In this document: piece after piece, positions 12,598 to 24,292 of the stretch
How positions within the stretch are numbered: the stretch's first letter is position 1
Layout of the letters: every line of letters starts with the position of its first letter
NCBI GenBank assembly: GCA_036346255.1
Contig: CM070617.1
Span: forward strand, 21,813,080 to 21,877,079
Direction of reading: 5' to 3'
Origin: Ampelocalamus luodianensis
Taxonomy: Eukaryota; Streptophyta; Magnoliopsida; Poales; Poaceae
Length of the DNA: 64,000 nucleotides
Program-made: the position numbers and the translations under genes
The notes under the pieces: generated by a model
Database searches by the model: none
What the model was told of the DNA's origin: nothing
The model's input: only the letters and a program-made list of their open reading frames with translations

Positions 12598-12626
12598 ATG
12601 GGTGTCGAGGCAGAGACGTTACATGA
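12543..12626 (+). promoter_or_regulatory. Upstream ORF overlapping the CYP94C start
   Basis: An ATG at 12543 opens a 27-codon frame rich in Ala, Arg and His that ends with TGA at 12624-12626, in a different frame from the P450 and 26 nt past its ATG. If transcription begins downstream of the TATA box at 12484, scanning ribosomes would meet this ATG first. Whether it is translated is unknown. Confidence 0.4.
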
Positions 12627-14166
12627 AGTGGTGGAGGCCTTGGCGAGCTCGCTGCAGCCGCACGTAGCCGCCGTCTTCTTCGTGTTCTCGGCGTGCACGG
12701 TGGCCCTCGCCGCCCTTCTGGCTTTGGTGCGCCTGCGGCCACCGTGGTGGTGCGACTGCGCGGTGTGCGAGGCCTACCTGACGGCGTCGTGGACTGGCGA
12801 GTTCGACAACCTGTGCGACTGGTACGCGCACCTGCTGCGCAGTTCGCCGGTGCAGACCGTGCACGTTCACGTGCTGGGGAACGTGCTCACCGCCAACCCG
12901 GTCACCGTCGACCATATGCTGCGCGGCCGCTTCGACAACTACCCCAAGGGCGCGCCGTTCTCCGCCATCCTCGCTGACTTTCTCGGCCGCGGGATATTCA
13001 ACGTCGACGGGGACGCATGGCTGTTCCAGCGCAAGCTCGCCGCGGCCGAGCTCGCCTCCCCGGTACTGCGAGCCTTTGCTGTGCGTGTCGTGGCCTCCGA
13101 GCTGCGGAGCCGCCTCATTCCCCTGCTTCACTCTGCCTCCCGCGAAGGCAACGGCAAGGTGCTCGACCTGCAGGACGTGTTCCGCCGCTTCGCCTTCGAC
13201 TGCATATGCAAGATCTCTTTCGGCCTCGACCCCGGCTGCCTCGAGCTGTCCATGCCGGTATCGTCGTTCGTGCATGCTTTCGACACGGCGTCGATGCTCT
13301 CTGCGAGGCGCGCTACCGTACCCATGCAGATTATCTGGAGGCTAAAACGGTTCTTGAACGTCGGGGACGAGAGAAAGCTTCGGGATGCGGTACGCCTCGT
13401 CGACGCGCTCGCCGTGGAGGTCATCCGACAGCGACGCAAGCTTGGCGCCGCCGCCTCCGGCAGCGACCTCCTGTCACGCTTCATGGGCTCCATCAACGAC
13501 GACAAGTACCTCCGCGACATCGTCGTGAGCTTCATGCTCGCCGGTCGCGACACCATCGCCTCGGCTCTCACCGCCTTCTTCTTGCTCCTCTCCGATCACC
13601 CGGAAGTCGCCGCCGCCATCCGGGACGAGGTCACCCGCGTCACCGGCGACGGCGAGCAACCCACGGCCACCACCTTCGACAAGCTCAAGGACATGCACTA
13701 CGTGCACGCCGCGCTGTACGAGAGCATGAGGCTGTTCCCGCCGGTGCAGTTCGATTCCAAGTTCGCCGCCGGCGACGACAAGCTCCCGGACGGCACGGTC
13801 GTCGCGAAGGGCACCCGGGTCACCTACCACACCTACGCCATGGGCCGGATGGAGTCCGTGTGGGGCCCCGACTGCGCCGAGTTCCGGCCGGAGCGGTGGC
13901 TCCGGGACGGCCGTTTCGTCCCAGAGAGCCCGTACAGTTACCCGGTATTCCAGGCCGGCGTGCGCGTCTGCATCGGCAAGGAGCTGGCCCTCATGGAGAT
14001 GAAGGCCGTCATCGTCGCCGTCGTCCGGAGCTTCGACATCGAGGCGATCTCGCGGAGCTCGCGCCGTCCCAAGTTCGCGCCAGGGCTGACCGCCACGTTC
14101 GCTGGTGGTTTGCCGGTCAGAGTTCGCCGGCGAGCACGTGTGAGCGGGCACATCCCGCCAATCTAA
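12598..14166 (+). CDS. CYP94C: Cytochrome P450, CYP94C subfamily
   Basis: This intronless gene encodes 522 aa, normal for a plant P450. An N-terminal hydrophobic anchor (about residues 21-43) is followed by PPWW, predicting an ER-bound enzyme. Visible motifs are the I-helix AGRDT (315-319), the K-helix ESMR (375-378), FRPERW (429-434) and the heme loop FQAGVRVCIGKE with the thiolate Cys458. The heme loop, FDNYPKG, LGRGIFN and LFPPVQFDSKFA match CYP94C, the family of Arabidopsis CYP94C1, which oxidises jasmonoyl-isoleucine (12-hydroxy to 12-carboxy) in hormone turnover; rice has CYP94C2 genes. Substrate is inferred from the family. The frame opens two codons earlier with GTG; the ATG at 12598 is the plausible start. 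High GC3 is usual for monocot single-exon genes. No truncation or frameshift is seen. Confidence 0.95.
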   Translation: MGVEAETLHEVVEALASSLQPHVAAVFFVFSACTVALAALLALVRLRPPWWCDCAVCEAYLTASWTGEFDNLCDWYAHLLRSSPVQTVHVHVLGNVLTANPVTVDHMLRGRFDNYPKGAPFSAILADFLGRGIFNVDGDAWLFQRKLAAAELASPVLRAFAVRVVASELRSRLIPLLHSASREGNGKVLDLQDVFRRFAFDCICKISFGLDPGCLELSMPVSSFVHAFDTASMLSARRATVPMQIIWRLKRFLNVGDERKLRDAVRLVDALAVEVIRQRRKLGAAASGSDLLSRFMGSINDDKYLRDIVVSFMLAGRDTIASALTAFFLLLSDHPEVAAAIRDEVTRVTGDGEQPTATTFDKLKDMHYVHAALYESMRLFPPVQFDSKFAAGDDKLPDGTVVAKGTRVTYHTYAMGRMESVWGPDCAEFRPERWLRDGRFVPESPYSYPVFQAGVRVCIGKELALMEMKAVIVAVVRSFDIEAISRSSRRPKFAPGLTATFAGGLPVRVRRRARVSGHIPPI

Positions 14167-16069
14167 ATAGAATAAACAACTGTTCGTGTCATCACGGTTT
14201 GTTCTTGTTCTTGTTTGCCTTTTTCCTCTTCCCGTTTCTTTCAAACGGAATATTAGATTATATCACGCGCTTGTAAGTTGCTGTCAATTATGAGCGATGA
14301 CTCCGAGACCACTCGCGAGTGCGTTAGCACTTGGCAGCACCGAGCAGCTGATGCTGGACGATTAGTCATTAGCCTCCACTTGAGATAGAACGATAGGTTG
14401 ATAGATTCCTCGAATCGATACAAATTAGTCAGATCAGATCAGGTTTTACGCGCGACTTTTCTGCGGTTTGGAAAAGGGAAGGAGGAGAAACCGCCGGCTC
14501 ATGTAGTCATGTTCGCACACTCCATTTACAGAAGAATACAGACGAGTATATGAAACGGATGGCGTTCCTGAAAAAGGGATGATGGATAGCAAATCCGAAA
14601 TGCTACGGTGAATGGCGATCGATTCTTCGTTGCTGGAGCGAGGTCGACCTCTTGGCGCAAAAACAGAACACGAAATGGATGCCTGTTCTTTCCGTGGGAA
14701 GAGAGGGAGGGAGATGCGACGCGTGTGTTTGGTACAGAATCTGGTATGCGATGAACAGGCTTTTGGGCAGAGCATTGCACGTATGCATGTACGGCCACAT
14801 AAACAGACGCTAATTCTTGGTGGTCGGGTGAGCCGGAAGGAACCAACCACATGTGCTCGTGGCCGCTGTGGGGCGGCCACCGTTAGATCCTCCCCGACCA
14901 GACCATGGTCCTGCCGTCCCAACGTGTTCCTTCCCCTGTGGAACTCTCGCCAACCAATGGCCATTAACTGATACTACTACCACAAGCCAGGGTGCACGTT
15001 TTCTTCTGTATCGATCTCAAAAAAATCCGTATGTTTTTCTTCTGACGATATCTATGGTGTCACCAGGCATCAGTTGGTTTACACGTTCCGCCGCACTATT
15101 GGTCCCTACTGATATAGGTAAAGTGGGAGCTTTTACTTACCTTCTGGATCTACAGGAGCAAGGCAAATTCCGTGCTACTTCCTGCATTCCCGATCCGGTG
15201 CATGCCAGGGCGGCAGAATTCTACGAAGCCGGAATCTACTTGTGTGTATAGGTTTGTACCACTGTACCGAGCGCATGTACAACGTAAGATGCCTCAAGGT
15301 AGGCATATATCACTAAGACATCATTCAAGTTTTCACTCATCCAAAGCTTTAAATGGATCTATAAATAATTTTGCATTTCAGTTCTCGATTTTTTTTTCCG
15401 TTTTAGCCCTTATACTATTTTAATTACCACTTACGTTCAAACTTTTACAGTAAAACCTTAGAACAAAAAATAAAAATAAACCACACAAGTACCAAGGCTG
15501 GTCGACGACGACGGTATGTTAGCTCGCCTGTGCACGACACGGCTGCCGGCCCCGGCCAGCTTGGGTCGGCGTCGCACTTAGCTAGTCGGGTCGCAAGACG
15601 CATAGTGTCGGGCCGGGCCAAGATGTGCCCAAATGACACGGCCAAAGGATCGAGGACGGGAGGTGGTGCGGCGGTGGCCGGGCATGAAGGAAGAGGAGGT
15701 GGCGCGGTGGGGGAGGCAGCTGCGACCGAGCATGGGGGCGGTGAAGGAGGAAGAGGCGACGACGGCTGGGCGCTGAGGCGGCTAGTTGGGGAGGAAGACG
15801 TGGGCAGTTGGCGCGGGCCTACGTGCTTACCCTAGCTCAACCGGGCTTATCGCGCCCAGACCGGCCAAGCACCGCCCGAGAGATCGACATGTCATGCTTG
15901 GATTGACACCTGAGCCCACGGGCCGGCATGATACAACACATTTAGTTAGCCGAGTTGTGCCTAATCGGGCACGTGCTGGGCCACCCATTTGACCACCGCT
16001 ACATATACCCTTGGCCCACATGCCAGTCTAATATTGAAACCCCACCCTATTTCTTTTTTCTCCCCCACC

Positions 16070-16103
<34 letters not shown>

Positions 16104-17764
16104 CTTCACCTCCCTCCCTCCCTCTTCTATCTGACCATCGTCGCCCCTGGTGGCTGTCATCGGCATCGCTCCTCCGCCAGATTCGATCGGATCTAGTTAG
16201 GCCCATCAAGATTCGGCAGATCTGGTCGCCGCCCATGTTCTCCTCCCTCACCATCATCTTTCTTTTTCCGGAGTGCAGCCGGTCGCCATCGTCATGGCCC
16301 GGCCTCGGCGACACCGGGTCGTCATCTTCTTCAACGTTCGCCACCGACCACCGCAGCCTACGCTCGTCGTCGTTCACCACCACCATGTCGTCACCGTCGC
16401 CATCCACCACGACACATTGATGGGTGACGGCGGCGCTGGCCGCACTGTCATCTCCCTCAACACCGAGTAGATCTGACGCTGCCATGGCCTGTTGGCAGGG
16501 GAGATGGTAGTGAAGGTGTCACTCCTCTCTCTCCTACCTAGGACCACACTCTCTCCTTGGACCAACCTTTTTCTCCCCAAACCACCACAGTTCTACAAGT
16601 CACCATCTTCCCTTCCTCTCCTCTCCACGATGGATTGAACCACCTGCGAGGCCACCATCCATCGTGGAGCGTTGTACGTGCCCTCGTGCCCTCATGCCAT
16701 GCCCATGCGTGATTCATCAGTCGTAGCTTAGCTGAAATCTCTCTCGAATTTATTTATTTTTAAACAAAAAATCAGAATAGTTTAAGTATTTTTAAAGAGA
16801 GAATCTATCACAAATATGAAAGAGATGGAGTGCGCCATCCCACCTTGGCTTTTTTATAGTTTTTGGACGAATGGATTTGACCTTTCACCCGCACAAAAAC
16901 TGCCATGTGATCATTCTTCAGTAACCAACAGAAATGTTTTCCTTTTTGGAAAAAAAAGTGTTTTCATCCAGGTCTCAGTCAGCATAAAAGTATTTGTTTT
17001 TTCCATATATTGTTGTGTCTTGTTAATTAGGTAGTGGCTCTAGCTAGTAATTAAGCAAATCATTAGATTGCAACATAACCCATGCATATGACCGCATGTC
17101 AATGTGTGTACATATACACATTTTTAGAGGGAAATGCATATACTATATACTGTAGCTGGTTACTATATATAATAAAATAACTAACTGATCACGTGGCAAA
17201 ATGGTAAACGCCTAAATAGTTTTAATTTTCAGGACAAATATTTCGTTTCATTGGTAGACCGGTCAGTTAATAATGACACGGTCCATGTGTGTACACATAA
17301 AAATGATGTCACGTTAAAGCTAAACAAAAACATAGTTATCAAGTGTGTCGATAACACCCAATCAGGATAAGAATGGTTGAATGATACGTTCATAAGGGAT
17401 GTGTCCAGTTGCAAGAAGCGAAATTTGTAACTACACTACTGAGCATTGACAGGTGGCGATGGCGACTTCTGATGACGGCCCTGTTGCTATTTTTACTTTT
17501 CAGCCCAACAAAAGAATTACTTGACGAGGGAAGTGGTTTCATATTGTTACTTCTGTTGGGTGGTTGTAGGGAGGAGCTAGAGCCATCTCACTCTCACACA
17601 CACAGATCCACACACCAGCTTGGCATGTGGATGGCCTTACGTACCCACTCTTCTGGATTGCTAGGAGCCGATCAATCAGCTGCTCGAGTGTTGGAATGAT
17701 GACAGCACTTCGCGCGAGGGAACAATCATTGTAAGTATACAAGAGATACGAAAATTTGTTTATA
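14167..17764. other. Intergenic DNA, no gene recognised
   Basis: This holds the P450 3' flank and then mixed AT-rich and GC-rich DNA (GC-rich 15490-16020). Open frames here are low-complexity and lack domains. A CT microsatellite sits at about 16073-16102. An AATAAA-like signal (aataaac) just after the P450 stop may serve polyadenylation. Confidence 0.4.
16073..16102. repeat. (CT)n microsatellite
   Basis: An uninterrupted CT dinucleotide run of about 15 units is followed by CCTCCCTCC-type pyrimidine-rich sequence. It is a likely polymorphic marker. Confidence 0.9.
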
Positions 17765-17958
17765 GAGTTTGGCAAAGTCTACTTCCAACATATAGGCCCT
17801 TCACCTAGAGTGAAAATATACCCTGTAGTATAACTCCTATTATCCAAATCACCAGCATAGTCTGAATCCACATATCCAACAATCAAAGGATTACCTTGTT
17901 GTCCACCAAAGATAATATCATGACTTGTTGTACCTCTCAAGTATCTGAATATCCACTT
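17765..17958 (-). pseudogene. Copia RNase H fragment
   Basis: The minus strand reads KWIFRYLRGTTSHDI and then VGYVDSDYAGD, GYIFTLG and CWK, the hallmark order of the Copia RNase H region. The reading continues across the nested LTR element into 19507 onward (SQVSKFMAKPG). Confidence 0.85.
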
Positions 17959-18134
17959 TGTAGAAGAATAGAATTGGTTTAATGTGGATTGTTTTATTAC
18001 TGAGCATCAAGAGCGGATTATATAGAGTACAATGCTTGGAAAACAAGAATACTCTCCTAGAGATAAGACAGATATCTGGAATTACAATCAATCCTAAATT
18101 ACCATATCTGGAGATATCCCAATATGCTCTAACA
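17959..18134 (-). repeat. 3' LTR of the small LTR element
   Basis: This 176-bp repeat is nearly identical to 19332-19506 and is preceded by the TSD cactt. Confidence 0.85.
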
Positions 18135-18174
18135 TCCCCCCGCAGTCGTAACGGGAGCGTCGTAGACAGCTGCA

Positions 18175-19211
18175 GCGTCGCGAACGCTATGACCAAGAAA
18201 CCGACGAGTTGCTCATGCAGATGGTAGCCCTTTGTGCCGATGTCGAGGTAGCCGAGAGCGAGGCGAGTAACCGTGGTCAAAGATGTCGTGCGTGAGATAG
18301 CCGTGGTCGACGGAGTCGTAGTCAGGGTTGCCGGTGATGAAGTAGCCGCACATGAAGCCGCGGGCGCAAGGAGGTGCCATGGTGACAGGGCGCAAGAAGG
18401 CCCCAAGGAAGAAGACGGTGATGCAGTCGAGGCAATCGTTGAGGTAGAAGGTCGATGCCGAAGATGCTATCGAGGCCGTTACTGACAAGGCGTGCACTGG
18501 GTTTGCCAGGCCCGGGAACACGTCAGGGATGAAGGCACGCACCGGTGTTGCCAATATCGAACGTGCTAGAGAGAGGACCCAACCATGCGCCAGTGTCTGG
18601 GGACCAGTAGAGAAAGCCTCCGAGACGGTTGCGGCGTGCAGTGCGGCGTGGGATAGAAGATGCCAATGTAGCATGCGGTTGTCGGAGTAGATGAACGTAG
18701 TCGGGGAAGAGACGACGACGCTGCCGACAAGGTTGTGCTGGACGAAGGTGGAAGGGTGCAGGGGCCGGACGATCCGGAGGTGACCTGGCGGCGGTGCTCG
18801 AAGAAGCCGGCGAAGAACCTGATCAGCGTGACGAAGACCATGTGCGCCGATGACTGAGGCGATGACGTGCCGAAGAAAGGTGGTGTCGATCGGCCAGAGG
18901 GTCGTTGATGCATGGGAACGACGATGTAGAGTGACGGCGAGAGGCGACAACGAGCCAGTGTGGAGCGTCGTGGACGAAGTGGCGGGGCAGCGACGCGTGA
19001 GGGCGTCCCCTGGAGCGCCGCGAGCCCGACTATGCCGCACGGTCGGTGATGGCCGATAGAGTCGACGCCGATGTCGAGTAGAGGCGCATGAGATCGACGG
19101 GCGGTGGGCGACACAAACCGATCTGATCGGAAAACTAAAGAAAAAATGTCGATCTAAAAATGACCGGAGAAAAAATCTTATTGGAAACCGATCGGATGAT
19201 CGGCGACACAA
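18175..19211 (-). pseudogene. GC-rich, possibly captured coding sequence inside the LTR element
   Basis: The minus strand has a long open frame (18213-19211) whose best GC3-rich stretches switch frame. Among them are TLIRFFAGFFEHRRQ, TTFIYSDNRMLHWHLLS, NDCLDCITVFFLGAF and LGYLDIGTKGYHLHEQLV. The codon bias looks like host coding DNA, not gag or pol, and suggests a captured gene with indels. I do not recognise the parent gene. Low-complexity noise is the alternative. Confidence 0.35.
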
Positions 19212-19331
19212 ACTCTAAACTATGGGTTGCGCAGCCCCCGGGAGAGATCATAGAGATCGAAGCATCTCCCAGGGGCGGTGCGATGGAAGTTGTGAAGGCG
19301 GCGGCTCAAGAACGACGCCGCTCTGATACCA

Positions 19332-19506
19332 TGTAGAAGAATATAATTGGTTTAATGTGGATTGTTTTATTACTGAGCATCGAGGCGGATTATATAGAGT
19401 ACAATGCTTAGAAAACAAGAAGCCTCTCCTAGAGATAAGACAAGTATTTGGAATTACAATCAATCCTAAACTACCATATCTGGAGATATCCCAATATACT
19501 CTAACA
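19332..19506 (-). repeat. 5' LTR of the small LTR element
   Basis: This is the partner of 17959-18134. The adjacent tctgatacca on the plus strand is the complement of the primer-binding site, so this is the 5' LTR. Confidence 0.85.
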
Positions 19507-19511
19507 CACTT

Positions 19512-21092
19512 GACTGCCTCTCAATGTCGCTTTCCTGGTTTTGCCATAAACTTGCTGACTTGACTAACAGCATGTGCAAAGTCAGGCCTTGTACAAACCA
19601 TAGCATACATTAAACAACCAACTGCACTAGCATATGGAACATTCGCCATCTCTTCAAATTCTTTATCTAATTTAGGACAAAATTTGGAAGAAAGTTTAAA
19701 ATGTTGTGTCAATGGACAATTTATTGGTGTAGCCTTACTCATATCAAATTACTCCAAGACTTTCTTAATATACTTCTATTGAGACAACCACAGTCTCCTC
19801 GAGCTTCTATCCCTGTGTATCTCTATGCCCAAAATTTTGTTTGTTGCCCCTAAGTCTTTCATATTAAATTCCTGACTTAGCAAACCCTTCAAACTAATCA
19901 CATCACACAAGCAAACCCTTCAAACTAATCACATCACACAAGCAAACCCTTCAAACTAATCACACCACACATGTGCTTTACAGCAATTAGTATATCATCT
20001 AAATATAGTAGCAGAAAAATTAATGAACCATCATCAAGGCGTCGAACATAAACCCAATAGTCATACTCACATCGACTGTAGCCAATATGCAACATGCAGG
20101 AGTCAAAATGTGTGTACTACTGTCTTGGAGACTGTTTCAAACCATACAATCACTTCTTTAACTTGCATATCAGGTGTTGATTTTTCGGTTCAGTGAACCC
20201 TTCTGGCGGCTCCATGTAGATTTGCTCATCAAGATCACCATGCAAAAACACCGTTTTCACATCCATCTGTTCCAAGTGTAAATCCCAACTGACTACTAAT
20301 ACAAGAACTGTCCTGATAGAAGTATGCCTCCCAACCGAGAAGAATACCTCATCATAATCAATCCACTTCTTTTGTGAATGCCCTTTTGCAACTAATCGAG
20401 CCTTGAATTTTTTTCCCTTCTTTTTTTGATACTGCAGGTTTTCTCTTGTAGACCCATTTGTACCTAATGGCTTTCTTATCATCAGGAAGATGAACTAGCT
20501 CCCAAGTCTGATTCTTTTGTAAAGACTCCGTTTCTTCTGTCATTGCATTCATCCACCTATCTTTCTCCTGGCTTGAATAGCCTTCTGAAAATTAGTTGGA
20601 TCATCAGTACTAACAAGAAGAGCAAACAAAACCTGGTCTTCATACTCGAATATCTTTGGAGCTTTCACATTAGTGTGTCACTGTCTATCTCTTACCAATT
20701 AAAAATTCTGCAAATCCTTTGAAGTAGAATCTAGAGGCAATATTTGTGAATCGTGAGTCCTTAAACGATGTTTTAACTCTACCTACACCGTATCTGATTC
20801 TCCAATCTCGTGTGCCATCTCCTTTTTGTTTTGTTATAACATTGATTTCTCATCAAAGTCAACATCCTTGCTCATCACCACCATATTTGATGTCGGATAC
20901 CAAAACTTGTACCCTTTAACACCTTTCTTGAAACCCAGAAAAAAACACTTTGTTGATTTTGCATCAAGCATTGACCTTTCATCAACTGGTATATGTATAT
21001 AGGCTGGGCAACCAAATATTCTTATATTAGTAAAATCAACCGAATTACTAGTTCATACCTCCTATGCAACCTTACCATCCAAAGATGCACGC
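19512..21092 (-). pseudogene. Copia reverse transcriptase region, broken
   Basis: The minus strand shows QTWELVHLPDDKKAI, FKARLVAKGHSQK, YDEVFF, LEQMDVKTVFLHGDL and YASAVGCLMYAMVCTRPDFA, all conserved Copia RT blocks. The YVDD active-site segment falls in the damaged part near 19870-20000, where a 31-bp tandem repeat sits. The integrase C-terminal piece (IRIFGCPAYIHIP) lies at 20950-21060. Confidence 0.85.
19879..19970. repeat. 31-bp tandem repeat, three copies
   Basis: Units starting agcaaacccttcaaactaat recur at 19879, 19910 and 19941. The period is not a multiple of three, so the expansion itself shifts the RT frame. Confidence 0.85.
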
Positions 21093-24000
21093 TGTAACAT
21101 CCTAATTTTCAGAAGTTTTTTAAAATTTTCAAAAATAAAAATAACCATTTGATTTTGTTGAATTTCTAAACCTTAACTTGAAATTTTGGAAGTTAAAAGC
21201 AATTTAATATGAATTAATCAAACTTCAACTAATTCAAAATTTGGTTTGTCTTAAGTATATTGGAGTTCTCTAGTACTCAGAATTCTCTTTCCCTATCTGT
21301 TCCATTTTCTCCGTCCATTCCTTCTCCTCCTCAGGACCTCCTCCCCAGCCCCCCCCTCAGGACCTCCCATCAGGACCTCCTCTTAATTTCGATCAGCCTT
21401 TGGTTTCGACCACCCCTTGGTCACAACCACCCCCTTGGTCATGACCACCCTCCTGGTTTCGACTGGCCCTGCCTGTCAGCCCCCTGCTCACCTTTTTCTT
21501 CCTCTCATTGTGTCACGACTACGGCGAAGGTCTTTGCGCATTAAATGTTGTTGTGTCGCTTCTGCATTACTTGTTCCCCCTGTTGTCCCCTCCCTCACCT
21601 GCCCCGTCATGCACATTAAATGCGCTTGTCACCGTCACCTCTGGCACCTCCTGGCTCCTCTACCCCCCGCGTGCGCCCTTTGAGCCACCCCACTTTCAAC
21701 TTGTCCCCTCAGCCGTACACACGTCGTACCTCCCACTTTCTTGCGTATGCCACTGCCTGGCCTGCCAATCCTATGCTCCGCTTGTGCGCCCCCGCCCGTT
21801 GAACACCCTTTGTTCTTTCTCCTCCCTTCACCCATGCCAGAGCTCCGTAAATCCTGCCGCTCCATCTTGTCGCCCGATCCTTCTCCTTCCTCTAGAAATA
21901 AAGCATCAGGGAGCCCTTTTGCCCTCTTGCTTTCCCCTCAACTCTTCCTCTCTTCCTCTGTCACTCTTGTTGCAGTGGTTTACCCGAAGCCCTGAGCTCC
22001 AAGTTGAAGCCGCCGCACACCTCCTCTCGTTCTTCGCCGCGCCAGTGTAGCTCCTCTTCTAACCTCATCATTTGTGTACCACAATTCCTTGAAGAAGTCC
22101 CCTCACTCTGGTTCAGTTGTGTTTTGCAGGAGCCACCACTTCTCCTCCAGTCCCGACTGGCCCCTTTCATCGCCGTTGACCGCGAGCTTCTGCGTCGCCT
22201 TCAACCTCCTCCGGTCTCTCTATCTGTCCTAATGAGTTTCCCGTGCTCTATCCACCATCTCAGTTTAGACCACCCTCTCAGTCGAGACCTTCTTTCTTTA
22301 CGACCACGACGAGTAGTTGTGTCCTTCTTCGACCATGTTGAGTAGTCGTATCCTTCATGTACCCTCCATTTTTCTTTCGACCACGTCGAGTAGTCGAATC
22401 CTTTCTCCTTCCGACTCGTTGGACCTCCTTCCGACCTGTTGGACCTCATTCCTTCCGACTTGTTGGACCTCCTTCCGAGTGTCCGTCCTCTTCCATTCGA
22501 ACTCTAATTCAAGTGATTGATTCCAATTTCGAATTTCCTCTAGATTCCTCTTCTTACTGTTAGTGCTAGTTTGGTTCTTTTCGGAATTTTATTTGGAGTT
22601 GTTTTATTTATTTGATTCTTTTCGCACGTGTAGAATCCGCCTGCTCTGAGGAATTCATGGACCCGACGACCTCGATCAAAGCATTCCAACTCTTCAACGA
22701 AGGCAAGTCGTGGACCTTTGATCATATTGAACCCATTTTATAAAAGTATATTGTTTCATATCAACATGTATGGCTAGTTGTATAAAAGTGGTTTGGGAAC
22801 TAGCTAAATACCTACCCAACAGTATACCTCCTTGATAAATTACAAACAACATGTTGACATGTACCCTTGGACACCATAGGATGGGTAATTTTAGTTGGAC
22901 ATTATTGTAATACCAACATGGGTGTGTACTATGCTTAGTCATGCTTTAGTTATCCGAAGGATTCTTGATCATACTCAAAGATTGATAAACTTGACTTAAT
23001 GATATATGAAATCGTGGTGAGATACCACTGTTGCGCAACTGTGGTGCGAGATCACGGTTGTATCAATTGTTGTGCGATGCCGCTGTTATTAAACTTTGTT
23101 GTGTCATGGCAAGGTTTGTCATTTGATCGGGTTGAACGAAAATGATTTATGCTCGGGCGAGTGGTCGTTGACAAAGGTGGGTGCGAGAGGCATGTTTTTG
23201 GGTGCGAGAGGCACTTAGGTGCGCGAGACACATGGGTTGAGGTAGTCTCGCCTGAGCAATCACTAAGGAGATAACTTTGTGCGCCATTGATCTGGGCCTT
23301 ACCGTGCAACCAAAAGTTCATTTATGAAGTGGATTGAGCTAACTAATTAGAAATACTTTGAGTCGGTTCTATTTTGGTTGAGAATGGTGCAAGAGTGGGC
23401 TAGGAAGGCGAATCCTTAGCGGGTAGAACCGAGTCAAAACAGAGCTTTGTAAAGGCCTTGACACATTCTCTAGACTGCTCACCTAACGTAGTGAGTGATG
23501 GTATCGACGGATGTCCAACCAACTAGAAAAGTCGTGTTATGTGGGTAAAGTTGTACAACCTCTGCAGAGTCTAAAACTATTCGAATAGCTGTGTCCCCGG
23601 TTATAAACAATGTCTAGTGATTTCACACGAGGGGTAGTTTTTCTCAAAAAGGTGGTCGTGGGCATTCACGAATGGTCGTGGGTGTTCACGAGTGGTCTGG
23701 AAAATGAACAGGGTGTTCACGAGTTGTTTCAAAGAACTTGTTTACTTATGTATTAATCTTTCAAGTTGTGCTTTGCAATCTACTTATTTTATTTCTAGCC
23801 AATACTGCTTTCTGCAAATTAACCATAAAGCTATTCTTGTCAAGCCCTGCATGAATATTATTTGCATACACTTCCCCATAGCTTGCTGAGTACATTCAAA
23901 GTACTCACGGCTTTATGCCTCCTGTTTGATCAGCAGAGGAGGGTGAACATGGGAACTCAGAGTTCTATGAAGAGGAATACTTCAAAGACCTTACGAGTTG

Positions 24001-24287
24001 GGTCGCGTCCTCCACTCGATTGTCTATGGGCATGTCGGATGACTTCCACAGATATTTTGTTCTCCGCTGCTTATAACGTCTTGGTGTTGAGCCCTGCGTG
24101 GAAATTCTATAACAATTCTGACCATAAGGTCTTTTGCTAATAGTAATATTAATTTGTCTACTTCTTCTTTGGCTTGCTGTATGGATATGATTTCATCTTT
24201 GTTGAGACTGTGTGAGCTAGCCACTGATCATGGGACTAGTTCGGTTTGCACAGAGGGTCTCGGGGTTGTTTACCCGGGGTCCCGACA
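21093..24287 (+). mobile_element. Long solo LTR, probably Gypsy type
   Basis: The segment starts TGTAACATCCTAATTTTCAG and ends GGGGTCCCGACA, typical of long grass Gypsy LTRs. The flanks cacgc (21088-21092) and cacac (24288-24292) are a 4-of-5 match for a TSD. The Copia integrase reading stops at one side and resumes at the other with a small loss of sequence. At 3.2 kb with no internal domain it is best read as a solo LTR. Confidence 0.65.
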
Positions 24288-24292
24288 CACAC

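Larger units (their letters stand above)
17959..19506 (-). mobile_element. Small non-autonomous LTR retrotransposon, TSD CACTT
   Basis: Direct repeats at 17959-18134 and 19332-19506 start TGTAGAAGAATA and end CTCTAACA. They differ at roughly 11 positions by eye. The 5-bp repeat cactt flanks the whole unit (17954-17958, 19507-19511). On the minus strand the primer-binding site TGGTATCAGAGC directly follows the right-hand LTR, fixing the orientation. The 1.2-kb interior has no gag or pol and instead holds a GC-rich frame. Confidence 0.9.

Noticed and set aside
12619..14276. Long overlapping frames on both strands across the P450 gene
   Set aside because: They are shadow frames of a GC3-rich coding region. 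They lack P450 or other domains, whereas the 12598-14166 frame contains every expected motif.
15961..16485. 174-codon minus-strand ORF rich in Glu/Arg/Asp
   Set aside because: The Arg-Glu run is the CT microsatellite read in reverse, and the rest is low-complexity with no splice or homology signal.
21260..22563. Pro/Ser/Leu-rich ORFs at 21.2-22.6 kb
   Set aside because: They fall inside the long solo LTR and consist of pyrimidine-rich repeats such as ttggtc and cgacca words.
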